64,000 nt of DNA from JAICWP01 sp035278025 (GTDB lineage: Bacteria; Acidobacteriota; Terriglobia; Terriglobales; Acidobacteriaceae), in the NCBI GenBank assembly GCA_035278025.1, contig DATEJK010000126.1, positions 6,254 to 70,253 of the forward strand. The letters run 5' to 3'. Of this stretch, positions 26,074 through 34,326 are shown in pieces (positions within the stretch are counted from its first letter, which is position 1; every line of letters starts with the position of its first letter). A program made the translations under genes and the position numbers. Below the pieces are notes generated by a model that was given only the letters and a program-made list of their open reading frames with translations, searched no databases and was not told where the DNA came from.

Positions 26074-26783
26074 TTCGCACCCTGCTGATGCTGACCTTCT
26101 GGCTGCTGCTGGTGCCCTTGGCCGCTCTCATTGGCTTTCCCTGGACTTTCCTGACTGGCAAGGTTGACGTTCTGTACTGGCTTGGAACCCGCATTGCTTT
26201 TGCCGGGGTCCGGCTGGCTGGGGTCAAGGTCAAGGTGGTGGGCCTGGACCGGCTCGACCCTGGCGCCCCCTACATCTTCATGTCCAATCACGTTTCCAAT
26301 CTTGATCCGCCCATCCTGGTGCCGACGATCCCACGCCGCACCTCGGTGCTGGTTAAAAAGGAGCTCTTCCGGGTGCCTATTCTTGGCCGCGCCATGCGCC
26401 TGGCCTCCCTGGTGCCGGTGGACCGCAGCAACCGCGACGCCGCCATCGCCAGCCTGCGCGCCGCCGCCGAGGTTCTGGCCCGCGGCATCCCCATGACTAT
26501 TTTCGTGGAAGGCACGCGCTCTTTCGACGGCCGGCTCCTGCCCTTCAAAAAGGGTCCGTTCTATCTGGCTATGGAAAGCGGCGCGCCCGTCGTGCCCGTC
26601 ACCATCGTGGGCACGCATCACATCCTGCCCAAGCGCCGCTTCAGCATACGCAGGGGCGAAGCCACGGTGGTCTTCCATTCCCCCCTGAATCCGAAGCAGT
26701 TTTCCGACCGCGATGCGCTGCTGGCCGCGGTACACGACTCCATCGCCAGCGCTCTCCCCGCCGAAGATCGTCAGGATAGGTGA
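26070..26783 (+). CDS. plsC: 1-acyl-sn-glycerol-3-phosphate acyltransferase
   Basis: Membrane-bound acyltransferase that makes phosphatidic acid from lysophosphatidic acid. The 237-residue protein has an N-terminal hydrophobic anchor (residues 3-28) and the acyltransferase motifs SNHVSNLDPP (HX4D, His74 and Asp79), MRLASLVPVDRSN, IFVEGTRSFDGRLLPFKKG and GAPVVPVTIVGTH. The start is GTG at 26070, overlapping the mpl stop (GTGA). It is the last gene of the overlapping string from mgtC to plsC. Other lysophospholipid acyltransferase activities are possible within the family. Confidence 0.92.
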   Translation: MIRTLLMLTFWLLLVPLAALIGFPWTFLTGKVDVLYWLGTRIAFAGVRLAGVKVKVVGLDRLDPGAPYIFMSNHVSNLDPPILVPTIPRRTSVLVKKELFRVPILGRAMRLASLVPVDRSNRDAAIASLRAAAEVLARGIPMTIFVEGTRSFDGRLLPFKKGPFYLAMESGAPVVPVTIVGTHHILPKRRFSIRRGEATVVFHSPLNPKQFSDRDALLAAVHDSIASALPAEDRQDR

Positions 26784-26794
26784 TACTTAAAATT

Positions 26795-26850
26795 GTCATC
26801 CTGAGTGTCGCCACTGAGGCTTGCCGAAGGAGCGCAGCGAAGGATCTGCT
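26795..26850 (+). repeat. Dispersed GTCATCCTGAG...GAAGGAtCT repeat, copy 2
   Basis: It starts GTCATCCTGAG and ends GCGAAGGATCTGCTTTTCC, with a middle that differs from copy 1 at 14327-14384. It occupies the gap between the convergent plsC and polyprenyl synthase genes. Confidence 0.65.
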
Positions 26851-26867
26851 TTTCCTCGAATTGCCGG

Positions 26868-27749
26868 CTACTTCTTCCTTTCCACCAGAAACTGCGCCAG
26901 CGCCTTCAGCGTCGCCGCGTGCTCCCCAAAACTCTCGACACTCCCGCAGGCCTCATCCACCAGCGCATCTGCCTTCTTCAGCGACTCCGCCACGCCGAAC
27001 AACGCCGGATAGGTCGCCTTCTCCGTGGCAGTGTCCTTGCCGGCAGTCTTGCCCAGTTGCTCGGAAGACTGGGTAACATCGAGCACGTCGTCCACAATCT
27101 GGAACGCCAGGCCAATCGCCCGGCCGAAGGACCGCAGCCTGTCAATCTGAGATTCCTGGCCGCCGGCATAAATCCCACCCGTCACCACGCAGGCGGTGAT
27201 GAGCGCTGCGGTTTTGGAATTATGAATGTATTCCAATGTGGCGGCGTCGGCGCGCTTGTGCTCGGTTTCCAGGTCCATCACCTGACCGCCAATCATGCCA
27301 TCCACCGTGCCGGTGGCGTGCGCGATCTCCTCGATAATGCCCACCCGCTGCTCCGCCGGACAGCGCAGCCGCGCCAGCACTTCGTAGGCATAGGTCTGTA
27401 GCCCATCGCCGGCCAGGATGGCGGTAGCTTCCCCGAAGGCCTTGTGACAAGTGGGTCGCCCGCGCCGCAGGTCATCGTTGTCCAGCGCGGGCAGATCGTC
27501 ATGGATAAGCGAATAGGTGTGCAGCATCTCCAGCGCCGCGCCCAGTTCGTCCACGCCCTCGGGCAGGAAACCAGAAACCAGCCGCGCCGCTTCCAGGCAC
27601 AGAATGGGCCGCAGGCGCTTGCCGCCGGCAAACACGCTGTGCCGCATGGCCTGATGGATAGAGCTGGGATACTGCTTGCCTGGCGGCAACAGTCTTTCCA
27701 GCGCCGCATCGGCTATGCGGCGCCCTTCTTCCAGGGTGTGTTGAAGCAT
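26868..27749 (-). CDS. Polyprenyl (farnesyl/geranylgeranyl) diphosphate synthase
   Basis: Chain-elongating isoprenyl diphosphate synthase of the IspA type, 293 residues from ATG 27747-27749. The frame is open upstream, but the extension is arginine-rich and unlike the family, while MLQHTLEEGRRIADAALERL fits. The first aspartate-rich motif is LIHDDLPALDNDDLRRGRPT (Asp84, 85, 90) and the second is VDDVLDVT. GGKRLRPILCL, HKAFGEATAILAGDGL and GGQVMDLE are also present. The bacterial-type DDxxxxD motif fits farnesyl or geranylgeranyl diphosphate synthase, and product length cannot be fixed by eye. It is an isolated gene between convergent plsC and divergent DNA ligase. Confidence 0.93.
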   Translation of the reverse strand: MLQHTLEEGRRIADAALERLLPPGKQYPSSIHQAMRHSVFAGGKRLRPILCLEAARLVSGFLPEGVDELGAALEMLHTYSLIHDDLPALDNDDLRRGRPTCHKAFGEATAILAGDGLQTYAYEVLARLRCPAEQRVGIIEEIAHATGTVDGMIGGQVMDLETEHKRADAATLEYIHNSKTAALITACVVTGGIYAGGQESQIDRLRSFGRAIGLAFQIVDDVLDVTQSSEQLGKTAGKDTATEKATYPALFGVAESLKKADALVDEACGSVESFGEHAATLKALAQFLVERKK

Positions 27750-27990
27750 TCGCTGTTGAGTATAACAAGGGTGCGTTGTGACGTTGCCTGTGCGGCGTTC
27801 TGGACGCAGCTCTGCCGCCCCCCGTTGCCGCGTGCGAACATCATCTCTCGGGAAACGGGCAACGCTCGCGCGCGATTGATTGTCTGGCTGCCTTGTGGTC
27901 TTGAATCCCGGTGTGCGGTGCATCCCATAGCTCCCTTGAAACCGCTTGCTCGTAGTTGCCCGCTGTTACTTGCCTGCATCTGACCTAGTG

Positions 27991-29142
27991 ATGCCACGCA
28001 CTTACAAAAGTAGGGCCAAAAACTCCAGAAAAGAACGTGTCCTGGAAGGTGCGGTTCCGGCCGAAGAACTCCAGGCGCAGTTCCCACATATCGCCCTGCC
28101 TGTTCGTCCTCCTTATCCGCCCATGGAGGCTAAATCAGTAGAGAAACTCCCCCGCGGCGAAGGCTGGCAATACGAGCCCAAGTGGGACGGCTTCCGCTGC
28201 CTGGCATTCCGCCATGGAGAGCAGGTCCTGCTGCAGTCCAAGGCGGGACAGCCGCTGGGCCGCTATTTTCCCGAGTTGCTGGATGCTCTTTGCCACTTGC
28301 GCCCGCAGCAGTTTGTATTCGATTGCGAAATTGTCATCTTTTCCGGCGAGCATCTCTCCTTCGATGATCTGCTGCTGCGCATCCATCCCGCGGAATCCCG
28401 TATCCGCAAGCTGGCTGCGGCAACTCCCGCCACCCTCTTGTGCTTCGACCTGTTGGTGGACGATGAAGGCAAGCCGCTGATTGGACTTCCTCTGGCTGAG
28501 CGCCGCAAACGGCTGGAGAAATTATTTTCCAAAATAGGGAAGAGCGAACGCGTGCGGCTTTCGCCCGCAACTACCGACCGTTCTCAGGCCGAACGATGGA
28601 TGCGCGAGCTCGGACCTGCCGGCTTGGACGGAGTGGTAGCCAAGCTAACTGATGAGCCTTACCATTCCGGCGACCGCGCCGCCATGGTCAAGGTCAAACG
28701 CATTCGCTCCGCCGACTGCGTCGTGGGTGGTTTTCGTTACACCGAAAAGGGCGGGGAAGTGGGCTCGCTGCTGCTCGGCCTCTATAACCAACAGGGCCTG
28801 CTCGATCACGTCGGGTTTACTTCCAGCTTCACTGCCGAGCAGCGTCACGAATTAAGGGCGGTTGTTGAGCCTCTGATTGGACAGCCAGGTTTCACCGGCA
28901 AGGCCCCGGGCGGGCCCAGTCGCTGGAGCACCAAACGCTCCATGGAATGGCAGCCGCTCCCGTCCAAGCTGGTTTGCGAAGTGCGCTACGACCACTTCTC
29001 CGGCAGGCGCTTCCGCCATGGCACTAAATTCCTGCGCTGGCGCCCCGATAAAAAGCCTGAGGAGTGTACATTTGACCAGGTGCGCGGAGGCAAGGGGGTG
29101 AGCTCTTCCGCCCTGCGGAGTTTTCTGCCTTTGGCCGGCTAA
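27991..29142 (+). CDS. ATP-dependent DNA ligase, LigC/LigD-like
   Basis: A 383-residue ATP-dependent DNA ligase without polymerase or nuclease domains. The nucleotidyltransferase motif I is YEPKWDGFRC with the adenylated lysine at about residue 64. Motif III is FDCEIVIF, motif IV is GLDGVVAKLTDEPY and motif V is AMVKVKRIRSADCVV. The OB-fold end EVRYDHFSGRRFRHGTKFLR with WRPDKKPEECT is typical of LigC and the ligase domain of LigD. I chose ATG 27991; a later ATG (28123) would still keep the domain. Members serve in repair and end joining, and no ku gene is next to it. Confidence 0.92.
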   Translation: MPRTYKSRAKNSRKERVLEGAVPAEELQAQFPHIALPVRPPYPPMEAKSVEKLPRGEGWQYEPKWDGFRCLAFRHGEQVLLQSKAGQPLGRYFPELLDALCHLRPQQFVFDCEIVIFSGEHLSFDDLLLRIHPAESRIRKLAAATPATLLCFDLLVDDEGKPLIGLPLAERRKRLEKLFSKIGKSERVRLSPATTDRSQAERWMRELGPAGLDGVVAKLTDEPYHSGDRAAMVKVKRIRSADCVVGGFRYTEKGGEVGSLLLGLYNQQGLLDHVGFTSSFTAEQRHELRAVVEPLIGQPGFTGKAPGGPSRWSTKRSMEWQPLPSKLVCEVRYDHFSGRRFRHGTKFLRWRPDKKPEECTFDQVRGGKGVSSSALRSFLPLAG

Positions 29143-29230
29143 GCAGCCAGTCAGTTGACCACAGCCTACCGGATATAGCGGGAAGTGGCGCAAAGGCGAC
29201 TCTTTCCATCGCCACCTCTACCCGAAACTC

Positions 29231-29743
29231 TTACTGCAGTGCTGTGAAGTTAGGACACTGCTGGGCGCTGGGCGGAGTCGTGCTCTTGCTGGTATTCGCA
29301 TCCCAACGAATCACGTTGTCCTCGGTGGAGCAGAACAGGCGCACACCTGACTGGTTGAAGCTGATGGGCGCAGCCCCGATCACGTATGTGGTGTTAGCAC
29401 CGTTTACTGGATTTCCGCCTGGCGCCGTAAAGAAATATCCACTCTTGGTTCCCCCGGCCAAACTCTGGTCAATCAGACAGGCGTTGGCAGGTGACGGCAC
29501 ACAAGGGGCAGCTCCCCCCAGGTTCGCGAGTTGAGTAGCGTACCCGCTATTGGGATAGGAGGTGGTGTAGGACAATTCAGCCTGCTGAATGGTGCGAATG
29601 GACGACACTGCCGAGGCCTCATTCGCAGAAATCTTTGCCCGCAAGAGGTTGGGGATGGCAATGGCCGCAATGATGAGAATAATGGCCACCACAATTAGCA
29701 ACTCGATCAGGGAAAAGCCCTTCGTTGACCTGGAACGTTTCAT
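29231..29743 (-). CDS. Type IV pilin / prepilin-like protein
   Basis: A 170-residue prepilin of the PilA or pseudopilin type. After a short basic leader (MKRSRSTKG), the prepilin peptidase site is G9|F10 followed by SLIELLIVVAIILIIAAIAI, with the conserved glutamate at position 5 of the mature protein. The N-terminal helix continues NLLRAKISANEASAVSS with the IRTIQQAELSY region usual for Acidobacterial pilins. Two cysteine pairs near the C-terminus (CVPSPANAC; LFCSTE and QQCPN) could form disulfides. I chose ATG 29741-29743 because it gives the normal short leader; the frame is open 21 codons further up. No pilus assembly genes adjoin it. Confidence 0.9.
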   Translation of the reverse strand: MKRSRSTKGFSLIELLIVVAIILIIAAIAIPNLLRAKISANEASAVSSIRTIQQAELSYTTSYPNSGYATQLANLGGAAPCVPSPANACLIDQSLAGGTKSGYFFTAPGGNPVNGANTTYVIGAAPISFNQSGVRLFCSTEDNVIRWDANTSKSTTPPSAQQCPNFTALQ

Positions 29744-29925
29744 GATAGTGATTACCCGCGTTGAGGGATTTGTGGCGCCGGCCTGAAAGCCGCATTCCTC
29801 GGCCATTCCCCGGGAACAGCCGCATCCGCCTTCGGTGCAATCTTATGGCCAGAGTTGCCCGGGAGGCAAACACCCCCTTCAGACAAAGAACGACCGCACA
29901 CCTGAAGTTTGCGCCAGATACGTCC

Positions 29926-30297
29926 TTAAGCGGCAATAGCTTTACTAGCCTGAGTGGTGCGCAAAGCCGCGCTCAATATTCCTCGGCAATCGGCAGAAAA
30001 GCAGAGATCGCTGGCTCCCGCGCCCACCATTTCTGTCCACATCTCCTCGTTGGCCAGTCGATGGGTGCAGACCAGGCAAACCCCCGGAAACTCGTGCCTT
30101 AGCCATTCCACTTCCGAACGCGAAACCAGTTCCAGATCGAGTACCACGACCTGTGCCCGGTATTTCGGAATGGCCGCTATTGCTTCTGCGAGGCTCCCTG
30201 CTAAGCATATGAAATTGAAATGGTTTTGCAGGGAGTCTTGCAGGTTTCGTGCGACTTCGGCGTCTCTTTGCAGGACAACTACATTCAACGGCTGCAT
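29926..30297 (-). CDS. Receiver-like domain protein (atypical response regulator)
   Basis: A 123-residue single-domain protein with the alternating strand-helix pattern of CheY-like receivers: LNVVVLQRDAEVARNLQDSL, then AQVVVLDLELVSRSEVEWL with the candidate phospho-acceptor Asp in LDLE. CLVCTHR follows in place of the switch Thr/Ser strand. The acidic pair at the end of the first strand is reduced to RD, and the conserved lysine near the C-terminus is missing (DLCFSADCRG instead of a KP motif). It is probably a pseudo-receiver or a strongly diverged regulator. No DNA-binding domain is attached. Its neighbours, pilin and xseB, do not indicate a partner. Confidence 0.6.
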   Translation of the reverse strand: MQPLNVVVLQRDAEVARNLQDSLQNHFNFICLAGSLAEAIAAIPKYRAQVVVLDLELVSRSEVEWLRHEFPGVCLVCTHRLANEEMWTEMVGAGASDLCFSADCRGILSAALRTTQASKAIAA

Positions 30298-30414
30298 ACT
30301 TCCCCCTGAGGTTCGACCGTCGCCTACGCAACGGCTGCGTAAACACCGCAGTAAATCTCTGCTACCGCGGCGGCTTGTTGGTCAAACGAGCGTGACGAAA
30401 ATGCGGTGGAACGG

Positions 30415-30654
30415 CTACTTCCTCGCCTCCGCCTTCTCAGTCAGGGGCTCGAAGGGTTCGGCCTGTAATTTCCCGTTTTGTTTCAACAAGATCTCAACTT
30501 TACCTTCGGCCTGCTCTAATTCCTTGCGGCAGGTGCCGGAAAGTTGCATTCCTTCTTCAAAAAGCGCCAGCGACTTCTCCAGGGGAATGTCTCCCTTTTC
30601 GAGTTCGCTTACAATTTTTTCCAGGCGCTGGAGGCACTCTTCAAACTTTGGCAC
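30415..30654 (-). CDS. xseB: Exodeoxyribonuclease VII small subunit
   Basis: Small subunit of exonuclease VII, which degrades single-stranded DNA together with XseA. The family core is clear: KFEECLQRLEKIVSELEKGD, then IPLEKSLALFEEGMQL and ELEQAEGKVEILLKQNG. I chose the GTG at 30652-30654, just after GGGGGAG, giving 79 residues, close to the usual length. An ATG at 30778-30780 in the same frame would overlap the upstream methyltransferase gene by 20 bases and add 42 residues not found in the family; a GTG at 30681 is a further option. The large subunit gene is not in this window. Confidence 0.85.
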   Translation of the reverse strand: MPKFEECLQRLEKIVSELEKGDIPLEKSLALFEEGMQLSGTCRKELEQAEGKVEILLKQNGKLQAEPFEPLTEKAEARK

Positions 30655-30760
30655 GTACTCCCCCGTTTCTATTCTATGCACATTCTTGCAGGTTTTGCGC
30701 AGGAAATTTAAATCTTGGATTTTGGCGACGTCCGGGTTGGGAGTCCGGCCCAAATAGCTC

Positions 30761-32629
30761 CTAGCTGGCCGCCGCTCCACCCTGCCCCATCACCTCCAGG
30801 ACGTCCACGGCGGCGCTGTACTTGCCAAAGGGAGCGCTGATCTGGGCTCCCTGGACAAGATCGCGGATGGCCAGCAGCATCTCCCGCGCAATCGCAACTC
30901 CTTCATGCCGGGCCACCTCGGCGTTACTGGCCGCCGCCATGCGCTGGAAAATGGCATCTGGAATGGAGACCCGCAGCTCATTTTTCATGAACTCGGCGTT
31001 GCGCACGCTGACCAGCGGCCAGATGCCGGCAACCACCGGGATACGGCAATGCTCAATGCGGCGCATGAAGTTTTCCAGCAGGCCAATATCGAATACCGGC
31101 TGGGTGACTGCGTATTCCGCCCCCGCTTCCACCTTGTACTCGAAGCGGCGAATCTCTTCGTCTATGTTGGGCACTCCGGGATTGGCTCCCACGCCAATTA
31201 CAAAGCCGGTGCCATCACCGATGGGGTTGCCGCCAATGTCCAGGCCGCGGTTCAGGTTACGCACGATGTTGACCAAGCCAATGGAATCCACGTCGAAAAC
31301 GGCTGTGGCATCGGGGTAATTTCCTAATTTGGGCGGGTCTCCGGTTATGCAAATCAGGTTGCGAATGCCGATGGTCGCCGCGCCCAGCAGGTCGGACTGG
31401 ATGCTTAGCACGTTGCGGTCGCGGCAGGTGTAGTGCAGCACCGCTTCAATGCCTACCTGCTGCTGCACCAGGATGGAAAGCGCCTGGTTGCTCATGCGCG
31501 CCGACGCCCGAGGACTGTCGGGAATGTTCACCGCATCCACGCCCACCGACTTTAGAAAGCGCGCACCTTCCAGTTCCTTCAGAATGTCAGTGCCCTTGGG
31601 GGGCACCACTTCCACCATGGTGACGAACTCGCCTGTGGCCAGCTTGGCCCCTATGCGCGAGCGCTTTTGCAGCGGGAGGGGCTCCTGTGCCGAAGGCTTG
31701 GCCGGGGCAGTGCCCACAGGGAAGGTGCTGGCGCGGTTGCGCGCCTTGCCCACCTGCAGGGCCGAATTCATGGCGCGGATGTGCTCGGGGGTGGTGCCGC
31801 AGCAGCCGCCAACCAGGCGCACGCCCGCCGCCACAAACTTACGGGCATAGCTGGCCATGTACTCGGGCGAGCAGAGATAGATATTCCGCCCTTCCACACT
31901 GCGCGGCATGCCCGCATTAGGCTGCGCCGCCAGCGGAAGCTCGGTGACCCGGCGCACCCGTTCCATGGCGTCCAGCATGGCGACGGGACCTACGCTGCAG
32001 TTGCAGCCCACCACGTCGGCGCCCCATTCGCTGAGCTGGGTGGTGAAGTGTTCCGGACTGGAGCCGTCCAGGCAGTTGCCGTCGTCATCAATGGTGACCT
32101 GCGCCACCAGAGGCAGCTTGGCATTCACCTCGCGCGCCGCCAGCATGGCCTGATGCAGTTCTTCCAGGTAGCCGAAGGTTTCCAGGATCAGCAGGTCCAC
32201 CCCGCCCTGGGCCAGCGCCGCAATCTGCTGCGCGAACATGGAGCGCGCTTCTTCGCGCGAAGTCTTACCCAAAGGCTCGATGCGAATTCCGAGCGGCCCC
32301 ACCGAGCCCGCTACCCAGCCGGCGAAACTCTTAGCCGCTTCCCGCGCCAGGTGGGCGCCCGCCAGGTTGATCTCGCGTACCCGGTCGGCAAAGCCATGCC
32401 GGGCCAGACGCACGGCATTGGCTCCGAAAGTATTGGTTTCAATAACTTCCGCTCCCGCCTGCAGATACTCGTGATGGATTTCCCGGATCATATCCGGCTG
32501 CGAGCAGTTCAGCTCGTCATAGCAGCGGTTGATGAACACGCCTTTGGCGTACAGAAGCGTGCCCATGGCGCCGTCGCACAGCACCGGTCCCTGCTGCAGC
32601 CGGGAAAGAAACTCAGAGGCCATGTTCAA
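30761..32629 (-). CDS. Bifunctional homocysteine S-methyltransferase / methylenetetrahydrofolate reductase
   Basis: A 622-residue fusion joining two steps of methionine synthesis. The N-terminal half (about residues 1-300) is a zinc-dependent homocysteine methyltransferase: VLCDGAMGTLLYAKG, GADVVGCNCSVGP (Cys211) and RLVGGCCGTTPEHI (Cys276, Cys277), the three expected zinc ligands. The C-terminal half (about 330-622) is a MetF-type reductase: MVEVVPPKGTDI, NLICITGDPPKLGNYP, and YAVTQPVFDI, with FAD-binding positions. This domain order is known from YitJ-type proteins in Bacillus. A second start two codons later (MASEFLSRL) is possible. A perfect 9-base hairpin lies upstream. Confidence 0.95.
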   Translation of the reverse strand: MNMASEFLSRLQQGPVLCDGAMGTLLYAKGVFINRCYDELNCSQPDMIREIHHEYLQAGAEVIETNTFGANAVRLARHGFADRVREINLAGAHLAREAAKSFAGWVAGSVGPLGIRIEPLGKTSREEARSMFAQQIAALAQGGVDLLILETFGYLEELHQAMLAAREVNAKLPLVAQVTIDDDGNCLDGSSPEHFTTQLSEWGADVVGCNCSVGPVAMLDAMERVRRVTELPLAAQPNAGMPRSVEGRNIYLCSPEYMASYARKFVAAGVRLVGGCCGTTPEHIRAMNSALQVGKARNRASTFPVGTAPAKPSAQEPLPLQKRSRIGAKLATGEFVTMVEVVPPKGTDILKELEGARFLKSVGVDAVNIPDSPRASARMSNQALSILVQQQVGIEAVLHYTCRDRNVLSIQSDLLGAATIGIRNLICITGDPPKLGNYPDATAVFDVDSIGLVNIVRNLNRGLDIGGNPIGDGTGFVIGVGANPGVPNIDEEIRRFEYKVEAGAEYAVTQPVFDIGLLENFMRRIEHCRIPVVAGIWPLVSVRNAEFMKNELRVSIPDAIFQRMAAASNAEVARHEGVAIAREMLLAIRDLVQGAQISAPFGKYSAAVDVLEVMGQGGAAAS

Positions 32630-32693
32630 GAGAATACAAGATTTGGGGGTGAGTGCCTACGGGTCGACAAGATGGGAATTGGGCTGCTCTGCG

Positions 32694-32719
32694 GAACCTG
32701 AGCATCAAGACTCAGGTTC
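32694..32719. repeat. Perfect inverted repeat upstream of the methyltransferase/MTHFR gene
   Basis: GAACCTGAG (32694-32702) and CTCAGGTTC (32711-32719) form a perfect 9-base stem with an 8-base loop. It lies 65 bases upstream of the fused methionine gene and downstream of the SGNH hydrolase gene. No T-run follows on either strand, so it is not a standard terminator. A protein-binding site or leader hairpin is possible. Confidence 0.55.
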
Positions 32720-32869
32720 GGGTTGAGGTCGCCACGGCGTAGCTAAGCTGACTTCCCGGTACTAATCTCGTCTGACGCGCTAAATTGCTTCCGGTTAGCC
32801 GACTACTCGGAATGAGGCATTGCACGCGAAGAGTCAAACAAGGCGAGATTGGGCATCGCTGAATCGAGT

Positions 32870-34162
32870 TTAATGGCTTTCGAACAATGCGAGAGGAATC
32901 GTATCTCCCTCCGCACGGCAGCCTGCATTATTCGGATGCAAATGGTCTCCACTGTCGTAATTCGGGAGCAGTTGCGTAGGGTGATTCGGATCTCGTACAA
33001 CCGCATCGAGATCCACCACGCCGTCGAATTCCTTGCTGCTGAGAATCCAGGCGTTGACCTTCTGTCGCATCCTTTCTTTTTCCGGAGTGTAGAAAGTGAT
33101 CGGAGGCCCTGGCGGCCCCAAATCCAAAAACGAGTTTTCGAATGGTGGATTCGTTGTGCCGATGATGCGAATTCCCTTTTGATGTGCCCATGAAATGAGC
33201 TGCCGATAGCCGGCGATAATACTTTCGGCTGTGACGCCCTCCGTAGCAGGTGTTAGCGAGCCGGGCATCGCGATGTCATTAATTCCTAGGCCAACGATCA
33301 CGTACTTAACACCGGATTGCGCGAGTACGTCACGGTCGAAACGTGCCAGGCCCGCTTGCCCGAGAACTGACCCAAACCGCCCGCCGGCCGCTTCCACCGG
33401 GCTGTCATTCAATAGACGATTCCCGATAATGCCTTCATTCAGGACGCCCAACTCCGACTTCCCGCCGGAACTTTTCTGCAACTGCTGCGCCAGTACGTCA
33501 GGCCAACGCCCATTGCTGTCGGACTCAGTTCCATCTCCATCCGTGAGCGAGGAACCAAATGCGACGATGGCTGCGCCGCGCGCGGAGGCCTCCACGTCCA
33601 CCCCAGTTAGGAACGGCCAGGTATGGATTTTCTCTGCCACCGGAAACTTCGCGTTCGCCGTGGCGTCCCCGATCTGGGAAACATAGCTCGTCTGCAAGGC
33701 CAGAACGTGCAGCGTTTTCACCTCGGTGCTCTCGGGCAGGAACAGGCTGACCGCCAGATCCGACAGAGCCGGCACCTCCAACGCCACCGGATCGCTCACA
33801 ACCATCGATCCTGTTGCAACGGTCGTGGACGACTTCCCCTCGAAGGTCAGGGCTCTGTCAGACGTCGCATCAATGTCCGCGCCGTCCGTTCGACGGGCAA
33901 TATGTGCGTCGCCGATCAATAATGAATGATCACCAAAGGTGTTCGAGATCTTAATGCGCACTCTTACCCCGCCAGTGCTGATGTGCACGATAAGCCGCAG
34001 AGTCTGCTTTCGAAAGCTCTTGATATGCCTGGGCTCCGGAGGCTGCGGAGCGGTTGCCCAGGTTCCGATCCAGTGTTTGCCGCTACGATTCTGCGCCGTC
34101 GCCAGCAATGACAACAAGGCAATGAGGATGCACATAAAGGATCTCGCAAAAGGTCTGTTCAT
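32870..34162 (-). CDS. Secreted SGNH/GDSL-family hydrolase
   Basis: A 430-residue exported esterase/lipase-like enzyme. An N-terminal signal (MNRPFARSFMCILIALLSLL) is followed by an N-terminal beta-rich domain (about 30-195) common in Acidobacterial family members. The SGNH blocks are IVAFGSSLTDGDGTESD (catalytic serine), VLNEGIIGNRLLND (glycine block), VIVGLGINDIAM (asparagine block) and SGDHLHPNNAG with the Asp and His of the triad. The substrate is unknown; polysaccharide deacetylation and ester hydrolysis are typical. It is the first gene of a stretch with accessory character and lower GC than the neighbouring core genes by eye. Confidence 0.9.
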   Translation of the reverse strand: MNRPFARSFMCILIALLSLLATAQNRSGKHWIGTWATAPQPPEPRHIKSFRKQTLRLIVHISTGGVRVRIKISNTFGDHSLLIGDAHIARRTDGADIDATSDRALTFEGKSSTTVATGSMVVSDPVALEVPALSDLAVSLFLPESTEVKTLHVLALQTSYVSQIGDATANAKFPVAEKIHTWPFLTGVDVEASARGAAIVAFGSSLTDGDGTESDSNGRWPDVLAQQLQKSSGGKSELGVLNEGIIGNRLLNDSPVEAAGGRFGSVLGQAGLARFDRDVLAQSGVKYVIVGLGINDIAMPGSLTPATEGVTAESIIAGYRQLISWAHQKGIRIIGTTNPPFENSFLDLGPPGPPITFYTPEKERMRQKVNAWILSSKEFDGVVDLDAVVRDPNHPTQLLPNYDSGDHLHPNNAGCRAEGDTIPLALFESH

Positions 34163-34326
34163 GGCGCATTCTCCACAGAAATGTCTTGCTGATGACGTGA
34201 ATGCAGTTAGACGCTAAATAGCCGTTGCGGTAAGCGCCGCTACTTCCGCTTTGCCGGCAAACCGGAAACATCTTAGGGACTCAGTTCAAATGAATCGTTT
34301 TTTGGGCGTTCGTCAGGTTAAGAATG

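Noticed and set aside
32630..32869. SAM or cobalamin riboswitch before the methionine-synthesis fusion gene
   Set aside because: The conserved core sequences of these riboswitches are absent; only a simple hairpin is seen.
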